Source: Desulfobacteraceae bacterium UBA2771
GTDB taxonomy: Bacteria; Desulfobacterota; Desulfobacteria; Desulfobacterales; Desulfosarcinaceae
Length of the DNA stretch: 47,115 nt
Assembly: GCA_002352605.1 (NCBI GenBank)
Contig: DEIP01000191.1
Span: 7,613 to 54,727, forward strand
Reading direction: 5' to 3'
Below are positions 16,838 to 24,871 of the stretch, piece by piece. A model generated the notes under the pieces. The model was not told where the DNA came from and did no database searches. It worked only from the letters and a program-made list of their open reading frames with translations. Within the stretch, counting starts at the first letter, position 1. Each line of letters starts with the position of its first letter. The position numbers and the translations under genes are program-made.

Positions 16838-18286
16838 CTACCCTTTCTTGATCCAACCCAATGGATTCATCGGTTTTCCGTGGTGGCGTATCTCAAAATG
16901 CAGGCCGGCCCCGGTCAATGATCCGGTATCTCCCACGGTGGCGATCACTTCACCGGTTTCGACCGGATCTCCCTTCGATTTGAACTGTTCCTCCAGGTGG
17001 GCATATACGCTATAGTAATGGTCGCCATGATCAAGGATCATCATATTGCCGAAGCCCTTAAACCATGAAGAAAACAATGTTTGGCCGCTGTATACGGCCC
17101 GGATGGGCTCGCCCCTGTCCGCCTTGATGTTAATTCCGCTTTGATAATGGGTTACCCTATACCGGCTATCTTCATAATGGCCAAAAAAAGATACTATTTT
17201 ACCCTTCACCGGCATCATAAGCAAGCCCTTAAGCGCCGCAAAGGGCTTTTCCGCGACCATGGTCGGCGTTGATGCCGTCGGAGGCGCTTCGGCATTGAAG
17301 GATGCCACCGTCCGGTCCAGGGCCAGGGCCGAGGCCTTCAGGGACGCGATAGCCGCTAACTGAAGGGATTTTTTGCCCCGAATCTCCGCCAGCAGCGCCT
17401 CTCGCCTGGCCTGTTCGGCGTTCATTGCATCGATGCGCTTGCCCAGGTCCGCCGTTGTTGCCAGCTGTTCATTTTTTCGGGCGAGCAGTAGTGCCAAAAG
17501 GGCACGCATCTCTGCTTTATCCCGAGCCAACTGGGCCATCACGGCTTCATCATGGGCCAGGATCTGCTCCATGGTTCGTTTGCTTAACAATAAATCGAAC
17601 ATGGAATCCGCCGAGGCCAACACGTGGAATTTACCCAGCCAGCCGAGCTTGTAAAGGGCGGTCAGCCGGCCGGCCACGTACTGCTCGTTGATGTTGGCGC
17701 GGCGCTCAATCCCCCGGTATTGCCCTTCAAGCGTCCCGATACGAAGTGCCACCGCCTCGCGTTCCGTGCTGAGCCGAGCGACTTTTCTTCGGGCGCCGTC
17801 CAGCGCTTTTTCGGTAACCTCCAGGGCTTTGATGACAGCCGTCTCTTCTTTTGAGAAAGAGGCCACCTTTTCCCTGAACATCTCCAGCTCCCGGCTGATG
17901 TCGTCGGGCGGGTTATCCGGCGATTCGGGCGGCACCACATCACCGGTGGGCGACGCAACGGGCTCGTCGATGTGCAGATAACGCTCCCGGTTCATGATAA
18001 ACCCGGTCTGATCCTTGTAGAGAATCCGGACCCACTCCCCTTCGTAGGAGAGCACCAGCACCCGGGCGCCTTTGCGCAAGGTGGCAATGGGCGGGTTGTG
18101 ATGTCCGGGGCCGGCGCGCATGTTGAGCTCACGGATAAGGATCGTTCCCGGCGTAGGATCTGCAGCGCCCAAACGCGGTTTGGGGATCAGGCATAAAATC
18201 AGCGCGGGTAACAACAAGAATACGTTCACCAGGTGAAACACCACCTTGACGCGCAGCATGTTATTCTTGTCCGATCGATCCATCAC
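16838..18286 (-). CDS. envC: EnvC-like murein hydrolase activator (SH3, coiled coil, degenerate LytM/M23 domain)
   Basis: The product has 482 residues. An N-terminal signal/anchor (LVNVFLLLPALILCLIP) precedes a bacterial SH3 domain (about 45-108, LNMRAGPGHHNPPIATL), a long coiled coil (about 128-330) and a C-terminal LytM/peptidase M23 domain (about 350-480). The zinc ligands look lost: the usual HxGxDxxA motif reads YQSGINIKA, and the usual HLHFEIR reads AGLHFEIR. EnvC of E. coli is likewise an inactive LytM protein that switches on cell-wall amidases under FtsEX control (family knowledge). The gene overlaps ftsX by 4 nt, so an FtsEX-driven amidase-activator role is strongly supported. The fused SH3 domain could help bind peptidoglycan (inference). 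Confidence 0.88.
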   Translation of the reverse strand: MMDRSDKNNMLRVKVVFHLVNVFLLLPALILCLIPKPRLGAADPTPGTILIRELNMRAGPGHHNPPIATLRKGARVLVLSYEGEWVRILYKDQTGFIMNRERYLHIDEPVASPTGDVVPPESPDNPPDDISRELEMFREKVASFSKEETAVIKALEVTEKALDGARRKVARLSTEREAVALRIGTLEGQYRGIERRANINEQYVAGRLTALYKLGWLGKFHVLASADSMFDLLLSKRTMEQILAHDEAVMAQLARDKAEMRALLALLLARKNEQLATTADLGKRIDAMNAEQARREALLAEIRGKKSLQLAAIASLKASALALDRTVASFNAEAPPTASTPTMVAEKPFAALKGLLMMPVKGKIVSFFGHYEDSRYRVTHYQSGINIKADRGEPIRAVYSGQTLFSSWFKGFGNMMILDHGDHYYSVYAHLEEQFKSKGDPVETGEVIATVGDTGSLTGAGLHFEIRHHGKPMNPLGWIKKG

Positions 18287-19161
18287 GCTTTCAGGAACTG
18301 TTTAAGGGAAAAAACACACCCCAACAGGCTTGTCGCCATCCCGCAAGCGACGATGGCTGCACAGATGCCAACGGAAAAAAAACGAATGGTCACCATTTCC
18401 ACTGACAGCGTCTGTTCAAACCGCGAGCCGAGGGCGGAAAAGATCCCGTACAGCACCAACAGGCCGATCAGGCCCCCGGAAAATCCCTGAATCAGGCCCT
18501 CCAGGTAGAAGGGAATCCTGATGAAGTTATCCGTAGCTCCCACCAGACGCATGATATGGATCTCTTCCCGCCGGGAGTAGAGCATCAGGCGGATGGTGTT
18601 GGCGGCGATAAATACCGTTGCCGTGAAGAACATGGCGCCCATGCCGTAACCGGCAAGCGTGAACAAATTGAAAAAATAGGCAAACCGTTCAATCCATTGT
18701 TGACCGTACTCCACTTCGGCAACCGAAGACAGGCCTTCGATGCGCTGGGCCAGAAACTCAATTTTCTCCGGGGCGTCGGCGTCGGTGAGCAGCGTCACTT
18801 CAAAGGCGTCGGGTAGGGGATTCTCCCGCAGGTTGTCAAGCAGCGATCTCTGCCGCCGCATCCTTTCTCTCATCAAGTTGAGGGCGTCATCCTTGGAAAT
18901 GAAACGGATGTGCCGGATGCCGGCAATGGTCCGGAGTCGGTCGTGGGTGTCCAGGCGTTGGGCCTCGGAGGTTTCCGGCACCAGGTAGACCATGATGCGG
19001 ACGCCTTTCTTCCAGGCATTGAACATGTCCTGCGCGTTGAGAAAAAACAGGCCAAAGGCGCTGATGATAAGGACGGACAGGGCAATGGTGATGATCGTTA
19101 CCGCATTGAGAAATCGGTTTTCCAGAATGTCCTTGATGGCATGTCGGGTGTAGAAGGTCAT
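18283..19161 (-). CDS. ftsX: Cell division protein FtsX
   Basis: The product has 292 residues. A cytoplasmic N-terminus leads to transmembrane helix 1 (VTIITIALSVLIISAFGLFF), a periplasmic domain of about 120 residues, and three more helices around 175-200, 225-245 and 265-285. The motifs IMRLVGATDNFIRIPFYLEG and GFSGGLIG are typical of FtsX permeases of the MacB/FtsX family. With FtsE it forms the ABC-type complex at the division septum that controls peptidoglycan hydrolysis through EnvC-type proteins. It lies 46 nt after ftsE and overlaps envC by 4 nt. Confidence 0.95.
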   Translation of the reverse strand: MTFYTRHAIKDILENRFLNAVTIITIALSVLIISAFGLFFLNAQDMFNAWKKGVRIMVYLVPETSEAQRLDTHDRLRTIAGIRHIRFISKDDALNLMRERMRRQRSLLDNLRENPLPDAFEVTLLTDADAPEKIEFLAQRIEGLSSVAEVEYGQQWIERFAYFFNLFTLAGYGMGAMFFTATVFIAANTIRLMLYSRREEIHIMRLVGATDNFIRIPFYLEGLIQGFSGGLIGLLVLYGIFSALGSRFEQTLSVEMVTIRFFSVGICAAIVACGMATSLLGCVFSLKQFLKA

Positions 19162-19207
19162 CGGCTCGTCTCTTCAACCATTAAAACTTTAAACACGCGG
19201 TTTAGGT

Positions 19208-19897
19208 TCAAATATCCGGTGGCATTTCCAACCGGCCCTGACGGATCTGAAGTACGCGGCCGGAAGCGTTTTTGATGAGGGATTTATCGTGGGTGGCCAC
19301 CACGACGGTAGCCCCGTGACTGTGAAACCTGTTGAGTAGCTGAAAAATAATGGCTGCCGATTCATCGTCCAGGCTGCCGGTTGGCTCGTCGGCCAGGATG
19401 ATCTTGGGGTCGCCGGCGACGGCCCGGGCCACGGCCACCCGCTGCTGCTCGCCACCGGACAGGCTGGGTGGGTAAGCGGTCAGGCGGTCTTCCATCCCCA
19501 CCACCCGTAGCATGCTCTTAACTTTCTTTTCAATGAGGCTGCGTTTTTTGCCCCGGGCCTCAAGAACCAGGGCCACGTTCTCGTAAACCGTGCGGGTGGA
19601 GATCAGCTTATAGTCCTGAAAAATGATGCCGAATTTTCTCCGAAGCAGGGGGATCCGATGCCGGGGGATCCGGGACAGGTTCATGCCATCTACCAGGATT
19701 TGCCCTTCGGAAGCCGGTTCGGCCAGATAGAGCAGTTTGAGAAGCGTGGATTTTCCCGCCCCGCTGGGTCCACTGATAAACAAAAATTCGTTCTTGGCAA
19801 CGTCTACGGTGGCATCCACCAGCGCTTGCTTGGCACCATAGCGCTTGTGGACATGAAACATCCGGATGAGCGCGCTCTTATCGGTCATGCTGGTCAT
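19208..19897 (-). CDS. ftsE: Cell division ATP-binding protein FtsE
   Basis: The product has 229 residues, a complete ABC ATPase: Walker A GPSGAGKST, Q-loop IIFQDYKLI, signature LSGGEQQRVAVARA, Walker B KIILADEPTGSLD and the switch His in VVVATHD. The lengths and the FQDYKLI segment are typical of FtsE. It powers conformational changes of FtsX at the divisome. Two in-frame ATGs (19897 and 19888) are possible; GAGGT lies 3 and 12 nt upstream of them respectively. It is the first gene of a minus-strand operon running through ftsX, envC, ctpA and yibQ. It diverges from pyrE. Confidence 0.95.
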   Translation of the reverse strand: MTSMTDKSALIRMFHVHKRYGAKQALVDATVDVAKNEFLFISGPSGAGKSTLLKLLYLAEPASEGQILVDGMNLSRIPRHRIPLLRRKFGIIFQDYKLISTRTVYENVALVLEARGKKRSLIEKKVKSMLRVVGMEDRLTAYPPSLSGGEQQRVAVARAVAGDPKIILADEPTGSLDDESAAIIFQLLNRFHSHGATVVVATHDKSLIKNASGRVLQIRQGRLEMPPDI

Positions 19898-19991
19898 TGG
19901 ACCTCGGCCATGATGACCATACCCGCCGGAAAAGATCGAAGGTGCAGTGATGCTTGTGGTAATATGATGGATGTATCTCCGGGGTTTGGCA

Positions 19992-20020
19992 TTGACCGGC
20001 CACCTCGCAGCTGATAGTGA
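19992..20020 (+). promoter_or_regulatory. Promoter candidate for the pyrE leader
   Basis: TTGACC at 19992-19997, a 17-bp spacer and TAGTGA at 20015-20020. The perfect 10-bp palindrome TTGAGCTCAA (20027-20036) lies at the expected transcription start and could be an operator. Transcription from here would run into the terminator at 20068-20119 before reaching pyrE. Confidence 0.4.
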
Positions 20021-20067
20021 ACACCGTTGAGCTCAAGGAGTGCTGTTCCCAGTTTTCCTTGCCGACG

Positions 20068-20119
20068 CCTCCACTGAATCCCAATGACGGGCTTCTTCCG
20101 GTTCAGTGGGGGTTTTTTT
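20068..20119 (+). terminator. Strong intrinsic terminator in the pyrE leader (possible attenuator)
   Basis: CCTCCACTGAA (20068-20078) pairs with TTCAGTGGGGG (20102-20112) over 11 bp with one G-T wobble. The loop is 23 nt, with a possible inner CGG/CCG pair. Seven T (20113-20119) follow on the plus strand. The only plus-strand gene nearby is pyrE, 61 nt downstream, and the upstream gene ftsE runs the other way. The hairpin therefore terminates a short leader or divergent small transcript rather than an upstream gene. Confidence 0.75.
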
Positions 20120-20180
20120 ATACGAAAGATCCCTTAAAATCAAGTATTTCTTATAAATCCGGCCGCCTGGGAGGATATTC

Positions 20181-20753
20181 ATGAGAAAAGAACTGATCGC
20201 GCTGCTGTGCCGAAAGTCCTTCAGGTACAGTGAAACCCCCGCATTCAAACTGGTATCGGGCCGCATGAGCCGGTTTTACGTAAACTGCAAGCCCACCACC
20301 TTGAGCCCCCGCGGCATGTATCTCACCGGCCATCTGATGTTCGCGGCCATGAAAAACAGTGGGGCATCGGCCGTTGGCGGTCTTACCTTCGGGGCAGACC
20401 CGATCGCCATGGCCACGGCCTTTGCCTCCGAGTTGAAGGGCCAGCCGGTGAACGCATTCTCCATCCGAAAAAGCCGGAAGGCTCACGGCATCGTCAAATG
20501 GGTGGAAGGAGACATTCAGCCCGGCGAAAAAGTGGTGGTGATTGACGATGTGGCCACCACTGGCGGCTCCACCGTTAACGCTATCGAGCGAGCCCGTTCC
20601 GAAGGACTGGAAGTGGTTCGTGCGGTGATCCTGGTGGATAGGCAGGAGGGGGGAATGGACAACATCCGCTCCCATGTGCCCGATGCCATCGCCATCATCA
20701 CCCGGGACGAGCTGGTGGCCTGCTGGAAGCAGATGAAGAGATCGACATCGTGA
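20181..20753 (+). CDS. pyrE: Orotate phosphoribosyltransferase
   Basis: The product has 190 residues. It converts orotate and PRPP to orotidine 5'-phosphate in pyrimidine synthesis. The PRPP-binding signature VVVIDDVATTGGS is at about 120-132. Other family segments are KLVSGRMSRFYVNCKPT, GLTFGADPIAMA and the flexible-loop region SIRKSRKAHGIVKWVEG. The gene stands alone. GGGAGGA lies upstream of ATG 20181 with about 7 nt spacing. Upstream lies the leader terminator at 20068-20119, so expression is probably controlled by premature termination (inference). Confidence 0.95.
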   Translation: MRKELIALLCRKSFRYSETPAFKLVSGRMSRFYVNCKPTTLSPRGMYLTGHLMFAAMKNSGASAVGGLTFGADPIAMATAFASELKGQPVNAFSIRKSRKAHGIVKWVEGDIQPGEKVVVIDDVATTGGSTVNAIERARSEGLEVVRAVILVDRQEGGMDNIRSHVPDAIAIITRDELVACWKQMKRSTS

Positions 20754-20882
20754 GGCCGGCATTGCGATTAATGAAGGCAGGGGCGTCGGCGCCGGACAGA
20801 ACGCCACGGTAACAACGCCAAATGAAGAAGCGAGAACGCCGGCTTGGGCCGAAAGATGCCGTTCGTGGGTAGGCGCAAAAAC

Positions 20883-21254
20883 CTATTGTGGGAAGTAGGT
20901 CGCACAAGCACCATCAGACTCCCAGGTCGTGACCCGGCTGACGGCCATCTCGGGTTCCTTGATCATCTCCTGCAGGCTGTTGGCGATGTATACGGCGATA
21001 TTTTCCGAAGAGGGGGCGACGTTTTCAAAGTAGGGCAGTTCATTTAAAAATTTATGGTCCAGGCGGCTCATGATCGCTTTCACATACTCCTTGAGGATGC
21101 CGAAATCGATAACAACGCCGGCATCGTTGAGGCGGTCTCCCTTGACGCATACCTCCACCTTCCAGTTATGCCCGTGAAGGTTTTCGCATTTTTTGGCAAC
21201 CATGGTCAACTGGTGGGCGGCAGCAAAGTGACTGAGAATCTTCAGCTCGAACAT
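20883..21254 (-). CDS. queD: 6-carboxy-5,6,7,8-tetrahydropterin synthase
   Basis: From ATG 21254 the product has 124 residues. An upstream in-frame ATG at 21320 would add 22 residues that precede the family's normal start. It carries the zinc ligands and catalytic residues of the PTPS/QueD family: His in FAAAHQL, CENLHGHNW with Cys and two His, LDHKFLN and the late Glu in TTWESDG. QueD converts 7,8-dihydroneopterin triphosphate to carboxytetrahydropterin on the route to queuosine. No other queuosine gene is next to it. It lies 111 nt after dnaJ on the same strand and may be co-transcribed. Confidence 0.93.
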   Translation of the reverse strand: MFELKILSHFAAAHQLTMVAKKCENLHGHNWKVEVCVKGDRLNDAGVVIDFGILKEYVKAIMSRLDHKFLNELPYFENVAPSSENIAVYIANSLQEMIKEPEMAVSRVTTWESDGACATYFPQ

Positions 21255-21365
21255 GATCGTTTCGCTCCCGTGGGTCTTGTCGAATCGAAGCCGGTGTTCG
21301 GGATCGCGAACGTCATCCATTCCAATCCCTGGTGATTTTCACGCAATGGATTTCGACTCCAATCC

Positions 21366-22481
21366 CTAGTTGGCCGCCCTGGACGGACCGCTTTTTAGGA
21401 TGTTTTTCAGTTTGCTGGTAAACTTGCTCTCTTCCAGCGAGGCGAATTGTTTGAGCAGGGCCACCTGTTTTTTATTGAGGTTGGTGGGTGTCTTCACGTC
21501 CACCTGAATGATCTGATCGCCCCTATGGCCGTTTCTAAGGGAGGGAATACCCTCACCTTGTAGCCGAAAAACGTCACCGGGCTGAGTACCTTTGGGGATT
21601 CCCAGCTCGGTCTCCCCGTCTATGGTGGGGATGGTAATGGTATCGCCCAGGGCCGCCTGTACAAAAGAGATGGGAATCTGGCACAACACACTGGTGTCGT
21701 CCCGTTTAAAAAATTCATGGTTTTCAACATAAATGAAGACGTACAGATCACCATGGGGGCCGCCGTAGGCGCCGGCTTCCCCCTCACCGGTGAGCCGCAG
21801 CCGTGAGCCTTTGTCCACGCCGGCAGGAATTCTCACGGACACTTTTTTGCGGCTCAGCACCTTGCCCCGGCCACGGCAGGTCGTGCAGGGGTTGGCGATC
21901 ACCTTCCCCTGGCCGCGGCAGTGGCCGCATGTGGTACGAACGGTGAAAAAACCCTGGCTGCGGCCGACTTGGCCGCTGCCGCCACATTGGGGGCAGGTTT
22001 CCACCCCGGTCCCGGGTGCGGCGCCGGTTCCCTCACAGGCGGCGCAGGCTTCCGCCTTTTCCACATCGATCTCTTTTTCCGTGCCGAAGGCCGCTTCCAT
22101 GAAGCCGAGCTGCATGTCATAGCGCAGGTCGGCGCCCCTGTGCACCCGGCTTCTGGATCGACGGCCACCACCAAACCCGAAAAAATCTTCAAAAATATCG
22201 CCGAAACTGGAAAAGATGTCTTCGAATCCACCGAAACCGGAAAACCCCGATCCTTCCAGTCCCTGGTGGCCATACTGATCGTAAATTTGGCGTTTTTTGC
22301 TGTCCTGGAGCACTTCGTAGGCCTCGGCGGCCTCCTTGAATTTTTCTTCGGCTTCCCGGTTCCCCGGATTTTTATCCGGATGGAATCTTAGGGCCAGTTT
22401 CCGATAGGCCTTTTTCAGACCGGAAGCGTCGGCGTTTCGGTCGACGCCGAGCACGTCATAATAGTCGCGTTTGTCTGTCAT
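21366..22481 (-). CDS. dnaJ: Chaperone protein DnaJ
   Basis: The product has 371 residues. The J domain (1-70) has the HPD motif in RFHPDKNPG. A Gly/Phe-rich region (about 75-110) follows. Four CXXCXGXG zinc repeats lie at about 140-205 (CAACEGTG, CPQCGGSG, CGHCRGQG, CTTCRGRG), then the C-terminal substrate-binding and dimerisation domains. It is a standard full-length Hsp40 co-chaperone that stimulates DnaK ATPase. dnaK and grpE are not in the window. It diverges from the ubiE-type gene. Confidence 0.96.
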   Translation of the reverse strand: MTDKRDYYDVLGVDRNADASGLKKAYRKLALRFHPDKNPGNREAEEKFKEAAEAYEVLQDSKKRQIYDQYGHQGLEGSGFSGFGGFEDIFSSFGDIFEDFFGFGGGRRSRSRVHRGADLRYDMQLGFMEAAFGTEKEIDVEKAEACAACEGTGAAPGTGVETCPQCGGSGQVGRSQGFFTVRTTCGHCRGQGKVIANPCTTCRGRGKVLSRKKVSVRIPAGVDKGSRLRLTGEGEAGAYGGPHGDLYVFIYVENHEFFKRDDTSVLCQIPISFVQAALGDTITIPTIDGETELGIPKGTQPGDVFRLQGEGIPSLRNGHRGDQIIQVDVKTPTNLNKKQVALLKQFASLEESKFTSKLKNILKSGPSRAAN

Positions 22482-22588
22482 GGATCGTCCTGGAATGATG
22501 TCCCCTTCGTGTTGTCACCAGATATGTGATGTGTTAGTTTTCTGTCCTTAAATGATGCTTAAAACTAATGCAAGATGAAAGGTTGTCA

Positions 22589-23296
22589 ATGCAAAGTCGA
22601 GAGCTTCCCTTTATCCGGGAGATGTTCGACGACATCGCCCCCCGCTATGATCTGCTCAACCGCCTGCTCAGCCTCCGCCAGGATGTGGTCTGGCGTAAGA
22701 AAATGGTGTCGGTAATGGCCATTCCCGATAAGGGGCGGGTGCTGGACGTGGCCTGCGGCACCGGTGACGTGGCCGTGGAGATCTGTAGACAAAAGGATCC
22801 ACGAGTGAAGGTGACCGGCATCGATTTTTCACCGGGAATGCTGTTCCTGGCCCGGGAAAAGATCCGTCGGAACCAAAACACGGCCATCTCCCTGCTGGCC
22901 GGCGACGCCCTGGCGCTGCCCTTTTGCGAACAGACCTTTCATGCCGTGACCATCGCCTTCGGTATCCGCAACATCCGGAACAAGGTGGGCGCCCTGAAAG
23001 CGTTTTACGAAAGCCTCATGCCTGGAGGGATGGTGCTGGTACTGGAACTGGCGACTCCGAAAAAAACGCGCCTGCAGGAGGCCTACCTGGCTTACTTTCA
23101 ACGGGTACTGCCTCTCGTCGGCCGCCTACTTTCCAAGCACGGGTTTGCCTATTCTTACCTGCCCGATTCGGTTTCCCGATTTCCGACATCCGACGTGTTT
23201 ATGTCAATCATGGCAGACGCAGGCTTTGCCCATATCACCTGCCGGCGCATGACACTGGGAATCGCCAATCTGTTTGTGGGAATTAAGCCCCGATGA
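22589..23296 (+). CDS. ubiE: UbiE/MenG-type quinone C-methyltransferase
   Basis: The product has 235 residues from ATG 22589, which has AAAGG upstream; ATG 22568 is an alternative start adding 7 residues. It is a class I SAM methyltransferase with motif I VLDVACGTGDVAVE, acidic residue in VTGIDFSPGML and the UbiE signatures MFDDIAPRYDLLNRLLSLRQD and VTIAFGIRNI. In an anaerobe that makes menaquinone the expected reaction is methylation of demethylmenaquinol (menG/ubiE step). That fits a sulfate reducer, but the quinone type is inferred. The gene is single and converges with glpK. Confidence 0.93.
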   Translation: MQSRELPFIREMFDDIAPRYDLLNRLLSLRQDVVWRKKMVSVMAIPDKGRVLDVACGTGDVAVEICRQKDPRVKVTGIDFSPGMLFLAREKIRRNQNTAISLLAGDALALPFCEQTFHAVTIAFGIRNIRNKVGALKAFYESLMPGGMVLVLELATPKKTRLQEAYLAYFQRVLPLVGRLLSKHGFAYSYLPDSVSRFPTSDVFMSIMADAGFAHITCRRMTLGIANLFVGIKPR

Positions 23297-23322
23297 AATG
23301 CGGTCTGCCATCAACGACATCC

Positions 23323-24846
23323 TCATTGGTTTAAAACATCAACCCAATCGAAGGTGCGCCGGACCGCCTTTTTCCACCCCCGGATACCGGCCTGGCGAGC
23401 ATTGTCATCCATCTGCGGCTGCCAGGTCTTGTCCACCGACCAGTATTTTTTCAGTTCGTCCATGGAGGCCCAGAACCCTATGGCCAGGCCGGCGGCATAG
23501 GCGGCGCCCAAGGCCGTGGTCTCGGTGATGGCGGGCCGTATCACCGGCACGTTGAGCAGATCGGACTGAAACTGCATGAGCAGTTCATTGGCCACCATCC
23601 CCCCGTCAACTTTAAGGTGGTTGAGATCCACACCCGAGTCCTTTTTCATGGCCACCATGATGTCCAGGGTCTGGTAGGCGTTGGCCTCCAGCACGGCACG
23701 GGCAATGTGGCCTTTGTTGACATAGCGGGTGAGGCCGGCGATGACACCGCGGGCGTCGGAGCGCCAGTAGGGGGCGAACAGGCCGGAAAAGGCCGGCACG
23801 ATGTAGGCGCCGCCGTTGTCGTCCACGGTTCGCGCCAGCGTCTCCACCTCCGGTGCCGAAGCGATCATCCCCAGATTGTCCCGCAGCCACTGAACCAGGG
23901 ACCCGGCGACGGCCACCGACCCTTCCAGGCAGTAGACTGGTTTTTGGCCGCCGATCTGGTATGCCACAGTGGTCAGCAGGCCATGGGTGGACCGGACCGG
24001 CCGGGTACCGGTGTTGAGCAACAGGAAACAACCGGTACCATAAGTATTTTTGGCTTCACCGACCCCAAAGCAAGTCTGGCCTACCAACGCGGCCTGCTGA
24101 TCTCCCAAGGCGCCGCATACGGGTACCGAGGCGCCGATCGGACCGTCTTTCGAGGAGTGTCCCCACGTATTTTTGTCGATAGAGGGAACAATCCGCGGCA
24201 GCATCTGCCGAGGAATGTCCATGACCTTGAGGATCTGATCATCCCAGGCCATGGTTTCCAGGTCCATGAGCAGGGTCCGCGAGGCATTGGTCACATCGGT
24301 AACGTGGGCGCCACCGGCGGCCCCGCCGGTGAGTTGCCAGATGATCCAGGTTTCGATGGTGCCGAACAGGGCCTGGCCTCTATCCGCAGCCGCTTTTGCC
24401 CCGGCAACATTATCCAGAATCCATTTGATCTTCGGTCCGGAGAAATAGGTGGCGATGGGCAGTCCGGTTTTTTTGCGGAAGCGATCCTGCCCGCCCTCTT
24501 TTTCCAGGAGGCTGCAGATTTCGTCGGTGCGCGTACACTGCCAGACAATGGCATTGTGGTAGGGCTTGCCGGTTTTCTTGTCCCAGACCACGGCGGTTTC
24601 GCGCTGGTTGGTAATGCCGACGGCGACAATCTCTTTTCCTGAAACACCGACTTTTCCCAGGGCACCCTTGATCACGCGCCGGGAATTTCCCCAGATCTCC
24701 AGGGGGTCATGCTCCACCCAGCCCGGTTTGGGAAAGATTTGCTTGTGCTCCATCTGGTCCACGGCGGCGATCCGGCCCTGGTGGTCAAAAAGCATAAACC
24801 GGTTGCTGGTGGTGCCCAAATCCAATGCACCGATGTAGCCGGCCAT
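23323..24846 (-). CDS. glpK: Glycerol kinase
   Basis: The product has 507 residues. It phosphorylates glycerol to sn-glycerol 3-phosphate with ATP. The FGGY-kinase ATP motif is GALDLGTTSNRFMLFD; the family usually has GTTSSR, so Asn at that place is a small difference. Other conserved segments are GWVEHDPLEIW, ITNQRETAVVWDKKTGKP, NTYGTGCFLLLNTG and DGGMVANELLMQFQSD. GGAG lies upstream of ATG 24846. It lies 25 nt after glpB and is the last gene of the glpA-glpB-glpK operon. Confidence 0.96.
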   Translation of the reverse strand: MAGYIGALDLGTTSNRFMLFDHQGRIAAVDQMEHKQIFPKPGWVEHDPLEIWGNSRRVIKGALGKVGVSGKEIVAVGITNQRETAVVWDKKTGKPYHNAIVWQCTRTDEICSLLEKEGGQDRFRKKTGLPIATYFSGPKIKWILDNVAGAKAAADRGQALFGTIETWIIWQLTGGAAGGAHVTDVTNASRTLLMDLETMAWDDQILKVMDIPRQMLPRIVPSIDKNTWGHSSKDGPIGASVPVCGALGDQQAALVGQTCFGVGEAKNTYGTGCFLLLNTGTRPVRSTHGLLTTVAYQIGGQKPVYCLEGSVAVAGSLVQWLRDNLGMIASAPEVETLARTVDDNGGAYIVPAFSGLFAPYWRSDARGVIAGLTRYVNKGHIARAVLEANAYQTLDIMVAMKKDSGVDLNHLKVDGGMVANELLMQFQSDLLNVPVIRPAITETTALGAAYAAGLAIGFWASMDELKKYWSVDKTWQPQMDDNARQAGIRGWKKAVRRTFDWVDVLNQ

Positions 24847-24871
24847 GTGTCGCTCCTTTCCTTATTCGGCG

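Noticed and set aside
20068..20112. Minus-strand CCGGAAGAAGC resembling the SRP RNA apical motif
   Set aside because: The conserved GGAAGGAAGCAGCC core is not matched, and there is no T-run terminator on that strand.
23617..24642. Plus-strand 341-codon frame opposite glpK
   Set aside because: Shadow of the GC-rich glycerol kinase gene; low-complexity translation.
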